Below, piece by piece: positions 37,761 to 49,627 of a DNA stretch of 64,000 bases; positions within the stretch are counted from its first letter, which is position 1; each line of letters begins with the position of its first letter. Below the pieces are notes generated by a model. That model worked only from the letters and a program-made list of their open reading frames with translations, searched no databases and was not told the DNA's origin. Source of the stretch: Vespa crabro. Lineage: Eukaryota; Arthropoda; Insecta; Hymenoptera; Vespidae. The stretch spans positions 9,409,907 to 9,473,906 of the forward strand of contig NC_060959.1 in the NCBI RefSeq assembly GCF_910589235.1, written 5' to 3'. Both the position numbers and the translations under genes were made by a program.

Positions 37761-37796
37761 TATAAATACTCCTCTGCTAGCAGGCGAATCTCAGTC
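37761..37796 (+). promoter_or_regulatory. TATA plus initiator promoter of Pvf-like gene B
   Basis: TATAAATA at 37761 is followed, about 31 nt later, by TCAGTCAGTC (37791), a match to the arthropod initiator TCAGTY. The spacing is textbook for a focused promoter. It predicts a leader of about 250 nt with upstream ORFs at 37805-37834 (9 codons plus stop) and 37881-38030 (49 codons plus stop). Confidence 0.65.
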
Positions 37797-38044
37797 AGTC
37801 AAGAATGCGTCCGACGACGTTTTCTTCGAAATAAGAACATTTTCTTTCATTTAAGTTCCCGTTGTATCTATCAATATTGGATGAGTTTTGTCACTGAACG
37901 TTCTCCCGCATGGACGAAAATTTTTATCGCCGTTTTAATAAGTGCCAGGATAGTGAGAGAACGATTCAATAATAGTCAGTGGGTGATTACGAAGATATAT
38001 TGGATAGTAACTGACAAGAAGAGACATTAAGAAGAAAAAAAAAA

Positions 38045-38539
38045 ATGTTAATACGACCGATTAAATACGACTCTTGCCTTAGGCTATTCATCTTGATCAC
38101 ACCGATATTGAATAATATGATTCAATCGATGGCGATTAACAATAAAAATCATTATCATCGTACACCTAAGAGATTGAATTTTTCTCGTTCGTTAGAACCA
38201 TCGGAAAATTTTCTTTGCGGAGAACCACAATCCCGCTCTTATAATTTAAGAGATCTTATGCGGACTGTTCATACAAATTTCGAGTTCGTCAATTTTCCAC
38301 TTTACATTGTTTCGAAGCGGTGCGATGTACATTCCGGATGTTGCAAGAGTTTCAATATGAGCTGTACACCAGTCCCATCGGCGATCTATCACGACGAAAT
38401 GGAGATCGAGATTGAGAGTCTCCAAACGAATGGTACTAGGAAACAATGGATACGAATTGAACAGCACGGTGAATGTATCTGCGCGATTACCAGCCCTGAT
38501 CAACGGAATTATTCTACACCGAACATCAAGATGTTATGA
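38045..38539 (+). CDS. Small secreted PDGF/VEGF-like growth factor (B)
   Basis: A predicted secreted cystine-knot ligand encoded in one exon, 164 residues. The N-terminus has a basic start and a hydrophobic stretch (CLRLFILITPILNNMIQ, about 11-27) that fits a signal peptide ending near residue 30, then a basic PKR site at 41-43 that could be cleaved. Mature cysteines: 58, 93, 99, 100, 107, 144 and 146, in the order C ... RCDVHSGCC ... C ... ECIC, the same layout as gene A at 33.3-33.8 kb. As in gene A, the cysteine equivalent to VEGF Cys51 is absent (FPLYIVSKRC). Potential N-glycosylation sites are Asn46, Asn104, Asn129 and Asn155. Two long upstream ORFs precede the ATG, so translation may be controlled. 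Family is likely from the cysteine spacing; the paralogue name is unknown. Confidence 0.75.
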   Translation: MLIRPIKYDSCLRLFILITPILNNMIQSMAINNKNHYHRTPKRLNFSRSLEPSENFLCGEPQSRSYNLRDLMRTVHTNFEFVNFPLYIVSKRCDVHSGCCKSFNMSCTPVPSAIYHDEMEIEIESLQTNGTRKQWIRIEQHGECICAITSPDQRNYSTPNIKML

Positions 38540-39016
38540 TTGATAAATGTCGTTAGGTCGCTGCGAATAAAAAGAAAGATAAGAAAACAACAAAAAGAAT
38601 GAAAAAATATTGACAATGTAAGTAAGCAGATCTTGGGGATAATATTGCTTACAGCATACATTTACGAGAGCAATATAAGGAACGTATTTCTCATTGATGT
38701 TTCTTATCGATCTTTTTTTTTATATATATTGATTGTTTTATCGCTTAAAACATTCCAAGAGTAAATCAATACCGTTTGAAATGTTCGAAGGTGTTTGATG
38801 CGAACGTTAACAGCGCGATGCACAAAGATTGGCTCGTAGCCCAGTATCATCTATATAGCGGTGTCTCTTTCTGGAACCAAAATGCCAATGAATCGGCACC
38901 TGCTCTTCGAAATTGCTTTTGCCAAAATCAAAATCTTCTTAAGAAAACGAAAAAACAAAGAAGATTTAATTTATATATAATATCTATATATATATATATA
39001 AACACATATATATGTA

Positions 39017-39085
<69 letters not shown>

Positions 39086-40104
39086 TAAAAACACATATAT
39101 AAAAGAGCTCGTTTATTCGCAGAACTGATAAAATTTTCTACAAAAGAAAGTAAATACGCTTCGTTTTATTGTGATATTACGTAGGTGCCATTAATTATAT
39201 GTACTTAATTTATATGTACTTAATTTATTGATAATATTTATAATCTCATTCTTTTTCTATCTATCGTATAATAACGTAATTTTCATTCAAAGAGGTTTAG
39301 ATAAATATTAACTCTAACATTATATTAACTTTTAGATCAAAGCTTCACTGCATTGTTGTTCTTATAAAACAATACGTTTTGTAAATATTAACATAGTAGT
39401 ATTATTTACTGATTTAAATTAACGAACATATTCACAATACGAATTGTTCGAGTAAGAGACTGAAATGCCCGTATATAAACTGACTTTATTTTATTTCGGG
39501 GAAGACTTTTGTGTTACCATTAATAGATATTTCATTGATACTAGATGAAATTAATATCGGATTTAATGAAAACATAAATTCTGCAGAACATTACAAACAT
39601 TGTAGTACGATGTGTTCATCATGCTATGCGATATCGATATATTACATACTGATGATATAAAACTAATGACGTAGGTACGTATTGTATATAAGACAAAATT
39701 ATTTTTGGACAGTTCAATACATATATATATGTCAGCGCACAAAAAGCAAATTTATTTGCTTATGTGACCAATATTTATTCTTTAGAAAGAAAAGTGTGCT
39801 CTATATTTTCTTAAGACAAATTTTGATAATACGTTTAATATGTAAATGAAAATAAGATAAATCTTATTTAATTATATTTATTGAAAATATTTTAAATAAT
39901 TGTGAATGATAGTAAAATAATAGTATTATATTAAACACACACATAAACAGAATAGTAATAAATTGTATACACGCTTGTTTTCCTATAACGGAATACGTAA
40001 GCTAGTTTATTTATTTATACATTTGGATAAAATGACAAATACTGCCACAAAAGTAAAAGAATTACAATTTTTTTTACATCAGCACACAATAATCTTTTAC
40101 AGTT

Positions 40105-40145
<41 letters not shown>

Positions 40146-40775
40146 GAAATACACACTTATAACAAATAACTTTAAAGAGAAATATCGACAAAGAGAAGGA
40201 AAGCAATAAAGAAATTATTTGTATAAATAATGATCGATTTTGTTACCATTTGGATGATTTAAACAAATTTTGAACAGATTTATATGTTAACAAAATGCAC
40301 GGATAAATTAGGTACTTTTAATTACTAATCATATCTTCTATACTTGGAAACAAAACGATTGTAATGGAATGTCATTTAACATATTTTCATTATTAAAAAT
40401 ATAAACACAAATCGAGTTATGTATGCAGTCATGTCATTGCGATATGTTGTAATATATGAAAAGAATGACCATAGAATTCGCTATCTTTAAAATGATAGTA
40501 ACATTATTATTATATAGTAAATATGTCATTTTATATTTGTACAATGCTTTAATACCCTAATCTTATGAAATATATATTTTCATAAACATTTTCTGCGAAG
40601 ATGTACTGTTGCTTAATTCTTTAAAGTTCACTTATATTTCTTGTATTCAATAACTAGATAAGATATCTTATAAGCACTTAAAATTAATACTTTACATTCA
40701 AAGGATGTAAAAAGAGAATGTATGTTTATATCTGACTTATATAGTAAAGTTAAAAGCGCGCGTATGGATACTTAC
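38540..40775. other. 3' regions of Pvf-like gene B and of Tpr
   Basis: The left part is probably the 3' UTR of gene B and has a compound (ATT)n-(AGT)n microsatellite at 39019-39085. The right part probably holds the last exon and 3' UTR of the minus-strand Tpr gene, whose final codons I could not place with certainty. A poly-T run lies at 40110-40142. No further gene is visible. Confidence 0.45.
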
Positions 40776-40865
40776 CACGCATTGACCTACGTCCTCTAGT
40801 ACCTCGACCTCTTCCACCTTCATTATTCGTTCCTCGTGTTGCATGTCCACGCATTACATTTTGCC

Positions 40866-40919
<54 letters not shown>

Positions 40920-43900
40920 AAGAGAGAAACAAAAGATAAGTCACGAAGATAGAGAAAGTATTATTATACAAGATAAATAAATATATGATCACCTCTCCCA
41001 GATTGACTTTCCCAGACAATAGGCGTCGGTCTTGCTCCGCGAGCACGAAACGGAGATCGTGCTGATCTTCGAAGTGGTGTACCTCTGTTACCATTAGCCG
41101 TTGCAGCTGCAGCTGCTGCAGCAGCTGCCATTGTTCGTTGACGAGTATTACTAGAAGGAGATGCTTCCGCTTCTCTACTTTCTTCCTCGGTATCGTCTTC
41201 AACTATGTCACTTCCAGGTTCTTCCACTCCTTCTCCCGTGTCAACGGCATCATCATCACCGGGCACTAAAGATCCAGCTTCTTCTGTCCGCTTTTCACCT
41301 TCTGAACTCACTCCTACAATTAATCAATCAATGTGATTTGCAATTAATGAAAAATAATTTCTTATCGGAATGATTAGATATTGATCTTACCTTCAGTCGG
41401 CATTGTACTAGATTCTGTGATAGCTTCCGTTTGACCCTGTTGTTGTTGTTGATCCGCACTAACTACACGGATACTCGGAATAGTGGATTCCTCGTTAGTG
41501 TCGGTCACGGATGCACCTATTACCGGTACTGTTGTCACAGAAACGGGAGTTTCTTGTTCTTCCGATGGTCCACTACTAGTCTAAAAATAAAAAAATTATT
41601 ATTGTGGAAGAATAATTTGCGCGAATATGCATATTATGTATTTCATTTCTTACAGATGGTGGTAAATCTGCAGCTGGTGAAACCTGTAAAGGAGTAGTAG
41701 GTACGCTACGTCCAGTACCGCCATCTTCTAATTGAACAAGATCTATTCTACTATCATCTATGCTTTCTTGTACCACTTGAGCCGCTCCTGAACTTAATGA
41801 ACCAAATATTGTTCGAGTAACAGTTCCCGTAGTAGTTGTTAACGAAGGTGTCGAAGAAGCTGTACCGGATGCCGACGAGTCTCCAAAAGTAAATCGTGCT
41901 TGAGGTACTTGAGGTGAACTCACAGCTTCTCCAAATCCGTCACCCCGTCGAGGAACAAACAGTGTGGGCGTACTGGGTACTATACTATCGTCACCTCCAT
42001 CTTCGTATCCTTGTTGTGGCTACAGTATCAAGATTTATATTTAATTACTCATAATATATTAATAATATAAAGGTTTTTTCTTTAAAATTAACATAAACAC
42101 ATAAACGGAGAGACTAACCAAAAGCAAATGTTGTTGTTGTTGTTGTCGAGGCATCGGTGCAATACCACGTGACGAACGTGATGTAAAGGAAGTTGGTGGT
42201 TCGCCGGTTTGTCCGGCACTACTAATCGCTTCTGATTGTTGTTGTTGTTGATTTACAGGTATCGTCGCTTGAGCCTGTCTCGGAACCTCTGCGCTAGCTG
42301 AATCTTCTTCCATTATAATTTCAACTTCATTGTTATCTCTTTCTACCTCTGCTTCAACTTCATAGGGCATTTCATCTTCCTCTTCCATTTCTTCATACGG
42401 ATCATTATCGAATTCTTCTTCTTCTTGCGCTTGATTATTTCCACCTCCTTCCCCCTCGTCACAATCTACTATTACTACACACCCTTCCTCAACCTCTTCA
42501 TCTTGATCACGTTGACTAGAGGTAGGTACCTACAAATATAACGAATTTTATATATACATTTGTTTATATTATTTTTTTTCAAGTATCATTCAATACTTGC
42601 CTGATATTCTATTTCTGAAATACTAGCACTAGCTGATGACCCTAACTCTTGTTGTCTACTCCTCTTGGTTTTTGGACTAAGTACTTGTTCTTGCCTACTG
42701 TGATCTTCTATTATTCCTGATCCGGTTGCAGTGGAATCAAGTGTTCTGGGACGTTTATGACCGGTAGACGCTTGGGATGTGCTAACTGATTGCGTAGAAC
42801 TACTAGCCACTGTTTGCTGTTGATCGCTGGCTACCGCTTGTTGTTGTTGTTGCTGTTGTTCAACTCGCGGGCTAACTAATGCCACGGTTTGTTGTTGCTG
42901 CTGTTGCTGTTGTTGTTGCTGACATTGTTGTTGTTGTACATTTAAAGTTTCAGCACTCTCTGCGTCTTCTCTTTGAGTCGATTCGGCAGATTCGCTCAAC
43001 TGTGGTTGAACGACAAGCTGACGCAATGTACTTGGTGCAGTCTGTGAAGAGCTGCTTGTGCTAGCTGGTTGGAAATCAGTTAGGCTACTTGTGGGAGAAC
43101 TTGTCTCAGTTGTATGGACTATTTGTTGTTGGGGTTGTTGCTGTTGATGTGGAGCAACCATAACGGGTGCAGTTGCAGTCGTTGGTAACACGGCTGCTGT
43201 TCTAGATTGAACCACTACACTCATTGGTCTAATGCTTGCAAGAGGGGTTTCTGCACGAGCTGACATAGGTTTAATATTAGCAGTAGGAGGTTCAGTCGTT
43301 GCACTAACCCCGCTAACTCCTGTTAATTGTCTCTGCAATTGTGTAATACGTTGTAATAGAGCTTCCTTTTCCGCTTGAATTTCCGTCTTCTCGTGTTCTA
43401 AGCGAGATATCCTTCCTTCCATTTGAGATTTCAATGCAGCAAGTCTAGCGTCATGTTCCGACGTATCCGAATCATTTGATCCAGATTCTACCTTTGCTTT
43501 CAAATCAAGTAATTCTTTTTCACACATTTTCTTTGATTCCGTAAGCTGCATGATCTTTGTTCTGGCACCTTTTAGTACTTGTTTAGCGCGCTCTTCCTTT
43601 TCTACACTAGTCTTATTCATCGTATCTATTTCTTTCTTGAGGTTTTCCGCTTCACTTTGAACAACTGTCATCTGACGAGTCAAGTCATCGATCTTCGTTG
43701 TTAACTCAACATTCGCCTGGCGTAATTCTTGTCGGCCCTCTTCTCGTAATTGGTCTTCGCGTTCCTGTGTTACCTGTCCAGCATCTTCGTTACCAGTATT
43801 AGCGGAAGACATTCGTGATTCTTCCGATCTGTTTTTTTCTTCTTCAACCGTTTTAGCTAGTTCCTCAAATTGAGTTTTATATTTTTTAGCGATCTTTCTT

Positions 43901-46900
43901 ATTTGAATTTCCTTATTCTTAATATCGTTCAGAACCACTTCCTTATCGCCAAGTTCTTTCTTTAAAGTCGCTAGATCTTTAGCTTTCGAAGAAGAATCCG
44001 CAAGTGCTTCGTTTAAATCTTGACCCAATTTGCGTGCATCCTCTGAAATTTTGGAAACTTGTTCCCCTTGTACCTGCACCTGTTTCTGAAGTTGAGACAA
44101 TTGTTCTTCTAATTTTGTTTTCTCTACTTTCAATTGATTTAATTCTTCTGTACGTTTAGCATGCGTTTCGCGTTCAGAAGTAAGTAATTTACTTAGACTT
44201 TCACGTTCAGTTTGTAATCTACGCCAATCCTCAGGACTAGCTTTGTTAGCTCTTTCTACTAATGCGTTAGCTCTTTGTCTCCATCTCGTAGCTTCTCCTT
44301 TAAGCCCAGTATTTTCTTGTACCAATGCCTCATTCTTAGCTGCCAAATCTCTTGATGTATCACGAAGTGGCACTAACTCTTCAGAAAGTACAGTTACCTT
44401 TGACATTAGTTCCGTGACCTTCGTTGTCAAACTATCTCTTTCTTCTCTCAAAATTCTATTAGAATCAGTTATAGCATTTAATGTTTCAATTTTGCGTAAT
44501 AATTCGGCATGTTTAGACGTAGTTACCACATTAATTTCTGATTTTTCTCTTTCGGAATTAAGAACAGTTTCAGTCTCTTTCAATCGTTTCTCTGCCACAT
44601 CTACTTGAGATTTTAGTCTCAAATTTTCTGCCCTGAGAACGTCGAATTTAGCTACGGCTAAATCTTTCTCGCGTCTCAAATATTTCATAACTTTAAGCAA
44701 TTGTTCGGCAGATTTAGAATCTTCGTCTATAATACTAAAACTACGATTCATTGCTTCAATACTAGTATCAGGACTCTCTCGACCACTTCCCTTTGCTTGT
44801 TGACTTTGCATAATAGCTGTTTTGTCGCTTAACTCTTGAATCTGATCGTGTAACAGAGAATTTTGTGTATCCAGATCTTCGATCCTTTTTAGAGTTTCTT
44901 GAACCTCATCAAGCAACTTTTTCTCTCTCTCCTTAAATCCAGATCTTTCCAATTCTAAAGCTTCAACAGCTGCATTTCTTTCTTGTGTCAATGTTGCCAT
45001 TCTCTGATCTACATTTTGTACCTCCTCTTTTAATTTTGCTAATGCCTGTAAATCCACCGAATGCAAAACCATTTCTCTTGCATATTTTTCTTCAGTTTCT
45101 AATGCTGTCGTAGAAGCATTCTGTAAATCACTTTTAACAAGCTCTAATTCTCCTTTGACTTCGTCAAGTTCTTCAAGTTTCCTTTCAGCCTCTGCGAGCT
45201 TTTGTCGCAGCTCGGAATCAGTTTCTTGACGACCACTTGATATCTTTGCTAGTTCATCTCCCAATTCTTTAACTCGTTTTTGAAGTGACATAACTTCAAC
45301 TCTAGATTGTTTTAGTGCATTTTCTAATTCTTCTTTACATTTATTATGTTGTTCTGTTAATTCTCTAAGCTGCGACTCAGCGCTTTCAGCGATATCACAA
45401 TATTGCTGACCCTGTTGACGCGAAGTTTTTAATTGTTCTGTTAGAGATTTTACTTCTGCCTGATTATTAGCTAATTGCATTTCTAACTCCTTCAATCTTT
45501 TTCCCATATTTTCATCGCTAGTAAAAGGTTTCGATATTGAATGAGCAACTGTCTCTCTTAATTTCGTATTGACTTCCTCAAGTTTTTGAGCAGTTTCTGT
45601 TTCTGCCTTGCGAGCTTGTTCTAATTCTGAACGAATTCGTTCTGTTATTTCTCTTTCCTCTATCAAGCGTTCCTGTGCTGTAGTATATTGTTTTTCTAAA
45701 TGCGATGAAAGTTCTCTAAATCGATCCTGTTCTTCTTGCAGACGTCGTCTTAAAGCAGCACATTCTCTCGTTGCATCATCCAACCGTTGTTCGGCACGTA
45801 ATTGATTTTCCGCTTGAACACGTTCCAAACAAGCTTTAATTGATTCTACATCTGCTCTTAATAAAGCTTGCGTTTGTCTTTCTCTTTGGAATATTTCTCG
45901 TTCCTTCAAAAGACGCCCTTCAGAGTCACGCAATAGTTGCCTTTCTTGACGTAGATTTTCTAATTGAACCTCAGCACGAGACAAATGAGTTTGAGCAGAA
46001 AGAGCTTCATCTTTTAATATCATTATACTTTGTTCGTGTTTTCCAATAGTAATATTATAATTACAACATTTCTCTTCTAATGCTTTTATTTGTGATTTAT
46101 AAGATGCAACATTTGCTTGTAGAAGTTGGAAACGCTCGTTTGCAGAATCCAATTGAGCTTTTAATCTGCAACAACGAGCAGAACTTGCATCTGCCTCTTT
46201 TCTATGTCTCTCAACTTCTTCACCCAACATTCGTTCATGCGCTATCTTTTCTTTTCTGTATATTTCAAATTCGTCCGTAATCTGTTTTAATTTACTCTCA
46301 ATTTCATTATATTTTCGTTCCCATTCTTTTTCTTTTTCATTATCTACTGAAGCTTTAGATTTATCATTGTCATTTAAGCTTTCTATTGCGCTTGTATTTA
46401 ATTCTTTATTTTCTTCATTAGGAAGTTCTTTCATTTCTGTTGTATTAGATTGTTTCAAACACTGTTGATACATATTTTTATACATATCACGTTGCCTTAG
46501 CAAACCGTCCAACATTTTAGCTTGTCTGTCTTGAGCTGCTTGCATATCTGCCAATTGTTCCAAGTACCTAATATATAAATGTTACAAATTAATGTTTTAC
46601 TCTAATTTATTTTTAATATTATTAACATATTATTAATATTTAAAAAATATACAAACCTATCTAATTTCTCTTTCATTTCACCAGAATTAATCTCATCCGT
46701 AGCCCTTTCCATTTCTTCTTGTCTCGATGATAATGTACGTACGATAGATAATAATTTTTGATTATTTTCTTGTAATTCTTCAATATCTTTAAATGTTACA
46801 AGCTTTTTAGTAATGATTTGTGATGAGGCCAAATCATCTGTATTCATCGTTGAAAATTCATTTGTATGTATACTATTACCAACTCTATTTTCTTGAACTT

Positions 46901-48913
46901 CCTTAAGGAGGAAGCATACCTAGTAAAAAAACAAGAAAACAATAAACATGTAAATAATTTAATGGCACATTATCGTTATATATCTTTACTTATTTCTATT
47001 TTTTCTTACAATATTTTTTTATTTTTTCTTATAATAAATGAATATATAAATATATACCTGTCTAGCTAAATCAGCAAGTTCTGATTTTAATCTTTGATTT
47101 TCTTTAGTATGATGTTTGGCTATACGATTAGCTTCATCCGCAGTTTCCTGCAGACGATGATTTTCTCCAAGAAGTTCATCTAATCGTGCTGTTAATGTAG
47201 TAACATGATTTGTGGCAGTTTCATAATCTTCACGCTGTTGCTGTAATACAGGTGCTTTATCTTCAAGTTCGCGTAGAATAACATCCATTTGTGATTTCAA
47301 ACGTTCATTTTCTTCGCGTTCCGTTGTCAATTCATTAGTTGCTTCAACTAATTGTGTATAAATTTGTGTAAGGCTTAATCCTTTCTTTAAAATTCTACTA
47401 GCTATAGCTGCTGTTGGTGCCAATTGTTCAACGGCTTGATCTAATCTTTCTGTAATCAAATAAAAAATATTATTTCACATTCATACGTTTAGATGTTTGC
47501 ATATTTATATCTTACCTTGCTTAATATTTTTCAATAATTCGTTCGCATTTTCTAATTCTTTAGTAAGTTCGATAATTTGTTGTTCTTTTTCCTGAAGATC
47601 TTGATTGTGTTGTAACTGAAGTTGATTATGTTTTGTTTCTAATTGACCAAACTGTTCAGTAGCATGTTCTAACAATTCCTGAAGTTCTTTAACAGCATTT
47701 ATAAATTCTTCAGCTTTTGCATTTGCTTCATCTGCCATTCCTTTATAAAGATCTGCCAATCTAGTTTGAGCTCCAATTTCTTCCCGGTATGAAGAGTGCA
47801 TAGATATTTCGTGTGTTCGTTGTTCTTCCAATTTTTGAGAGAGGTCTTCACAACGTCGTTGCAGTGACGAATAAGATTCACGCAATTGTGCTGATGATTC
47901 ATTAGCAATTCGCAACTCTTCATCACGTTGTGATAAACGAGTATCGGTTAGAAGCGCTCGTGCCGATGCTTCAGCTCTAGTTGCTTGTAATTCTGACGTT
48001 CTTTTGCTTAATTCTTCTTCTAAACCAGCTATTTGTTGAGAAAGAAGCGTTCTTTCTTGTTCCAAACGTTTTTCTCTGTATAATAAGATATATATATATA
48101 TATATGTTTAAATTATTAAATTCTAAATCATTGTATTGTTAAAAATACTAACTTAAAATCCAAAGTCATGTCACGGCTACGGACTTCTTCTGCTTCTGCA
48201 AGAGCTTGACATTTAGCAGCAACAGCAGTTTGTAATTGAGTTCCAAGCGAAGATAATTCAGTACGCATTCTTTCAACTTCAAAATCTCTTCGTTCCACTT
48301 GTAATTGCAACGTATCCCTCTCATCCACAGCAGTATCCCTTTGTTTCCGTAAATCGCCATTTTCTTTTTCTAACCTATAGAAAAAAAAAGTATTATATTT
48401 CAGTTATCACTTAGAGATATATCTAAAGCTTTGATAAATTTTAAATTAAAAGCTTAAATTAATTTTAATTAATACTTAGGCAATGAATTACCTTTTAACG
48501 GATTCTTGTAATTTTTGTACTTCACTCTTTACCTCATCTAAGTTAATTTGTAACTCAGTACTATATTTTGCTGCCAATTCTAATTTTCCATTACATTCAT
48601 CAAAATTTGATTTTGTATCTGCTAATTCTTTTTGTACATTTTCTAAACTTTGTTCTGCAAAAAAAAATTTCTAAGCATTAAATTGAACGATCGTTAAATT
48701 AATACAATAAAATGAAATACCAGTAATAAGTATATGCGTACCAAGATTTTTGCGATTACTTTCAAAAACCGCTTTGGCGGTTATGAATTCCTCAAATTTC
48801 GTGTTAAAATAAACACCGAGTTTTTTCTTAATTACCTCGGGTACTTGCGTCAATTCTTCTTCATTTAGAACTTCATGAAGCACGTTGTGTTCATTCTCAT
48901 CTCCCGTCTCCAT
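40776..48913 (-). CDS. Mtor: Nuclear pore basket protein Tpr/Megator (last codons unplaced)
   Basis: A very long coiled-coil protein of the nuclear basket, involved in mRNA export surveillance and the spindle matrix. Exons on the minus strand: 48913-48742, 48654-48492, 48374-48153, 48075-47516, 47449-47058, 46919-46657, 46567-42601, 42529-42119, 42019-41654, 41580-41391, 41313-40993 and 40865-40776: 2372 full codons plus one base, close to human TPR (2363 residues). Heptad-rich coiled coil fills about the first 1600 residues. Then come a Gln/Ser/Thr-rich part with poly-Q (about 1800-1830), an acidic stretch (exon 8), the TPR-typical STPTLFVPRRGDGFGEA and GGRSVPTTPLQV-like motifs, poly-Ala, and an RG-rich tail. 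The intron after 42601 uses a GC donor (CAG|GCAAGT). The exon at 40776 ends in a strong GTAAGT donor, so one more short exon lies further left. Confidence 0.94.
40868..40926. repeat. (GA)n microsatellite that forms a splice acceptor tract
   Basis: An almost pure GA run. On the minus strand it is (CT)n directly followed by the CAG acceptor of the Tpr exon at 40865, so it is the polypyrimidine tract of that intron. Confidence 0.85.
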
Positions 48914-49627
48914 CTTTTCAACACTTCGCGAAAAATTTACAATACACTAATACCTTTTACAATTATATAACGCTATTCTTTTTTGTTTAGTTTATAGCCA
49001 AAAACCGTAGCTACAATCGATCTCAATCATCAAAACAACAAATATTTACCACATTGCTAACATACATCAGCGCAATTATACTATGCGATATGAACCACGG
49101 TAAAAATACCGGTCCTATGATCCTTATAGAATTGACGCTCTTTCTGATTTTATAAGAGTATATTATTCCGACGCTCTAACTGTGTGTACAGTTGTGTCTA
49201 GATATTTGTCCAGTTTTACTCTACCTCTCTAGACTGTACTCTGTCTCCGTAACCAATGATAATTCTTCTTACTAATTAAATCTAGACGAATATTTCGTTA
49301 TGAACAAAGAATTAAATTCGTTTAAATATGAATAAGTAATGAACTTCATGCATTATTTTTATAAATTGCATGTATTTGATACCGTATTTTACTACTTTAT
49401 TATCATTCATTTTATTTTATGTCAATATAATATGATTAATGAAAACGTGCAATAGAATCGATAAGTATCGAACAGCTTTTATCGAATATAGTTTAAAAGT
49501 TATATTACATGTTGAATTTGAGCAAGTATTATAGTTTTTAAAAATGTATAAATTTTATATATAATAGTTGAACTATTGTAGTGTACAAAATTCTTTTATT
49601 TATTCTTGCAAGAATGAATATTTAATA
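48914..49627. promoter_or_regulatory. Head-to-head spacer of Tpr (-) and Ptcd1-like (+)
   Basis: The 714-bp gap between the two start codons probably holds a shared or back-to-back promoter plus both 5' UTRs. I see no TATA box at a convincing distance for either gene and no other ORF. This fits housekeeping-type bidirectional promoters, by inference. Confidence 0.5.

Noticed and set aside
37881..38030. 49-codon ORF with a hydrophobic stretch ahead of Pvf-like gene B
   Set aside because: Considered as an alternative signal-peptide exon, but no donor joins it in frame to the growth-factor ORF; treated as an upstream ORF in the leader.
38776..39102. 108-codon ORF after Pvf-like gene B
   Set aside because: Its second half is microsatellite (poly-Ile, poly-Ser) and its first half matches no family; probably 3' UTR.
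44243..44608. 121-codon plus-strand ORF inside Tpr, with several similar ones at 45608-46280
   Set aside because: Antisense shadows of the long Tpr coding exon; no independent promoter or family signal.
49568..49627. Extended N-terminus for the PPR gene
   Set aside because: The upstream frame begins with TTG and contains no ATG until 49628, which starts a suitable mitochondrial presequence.
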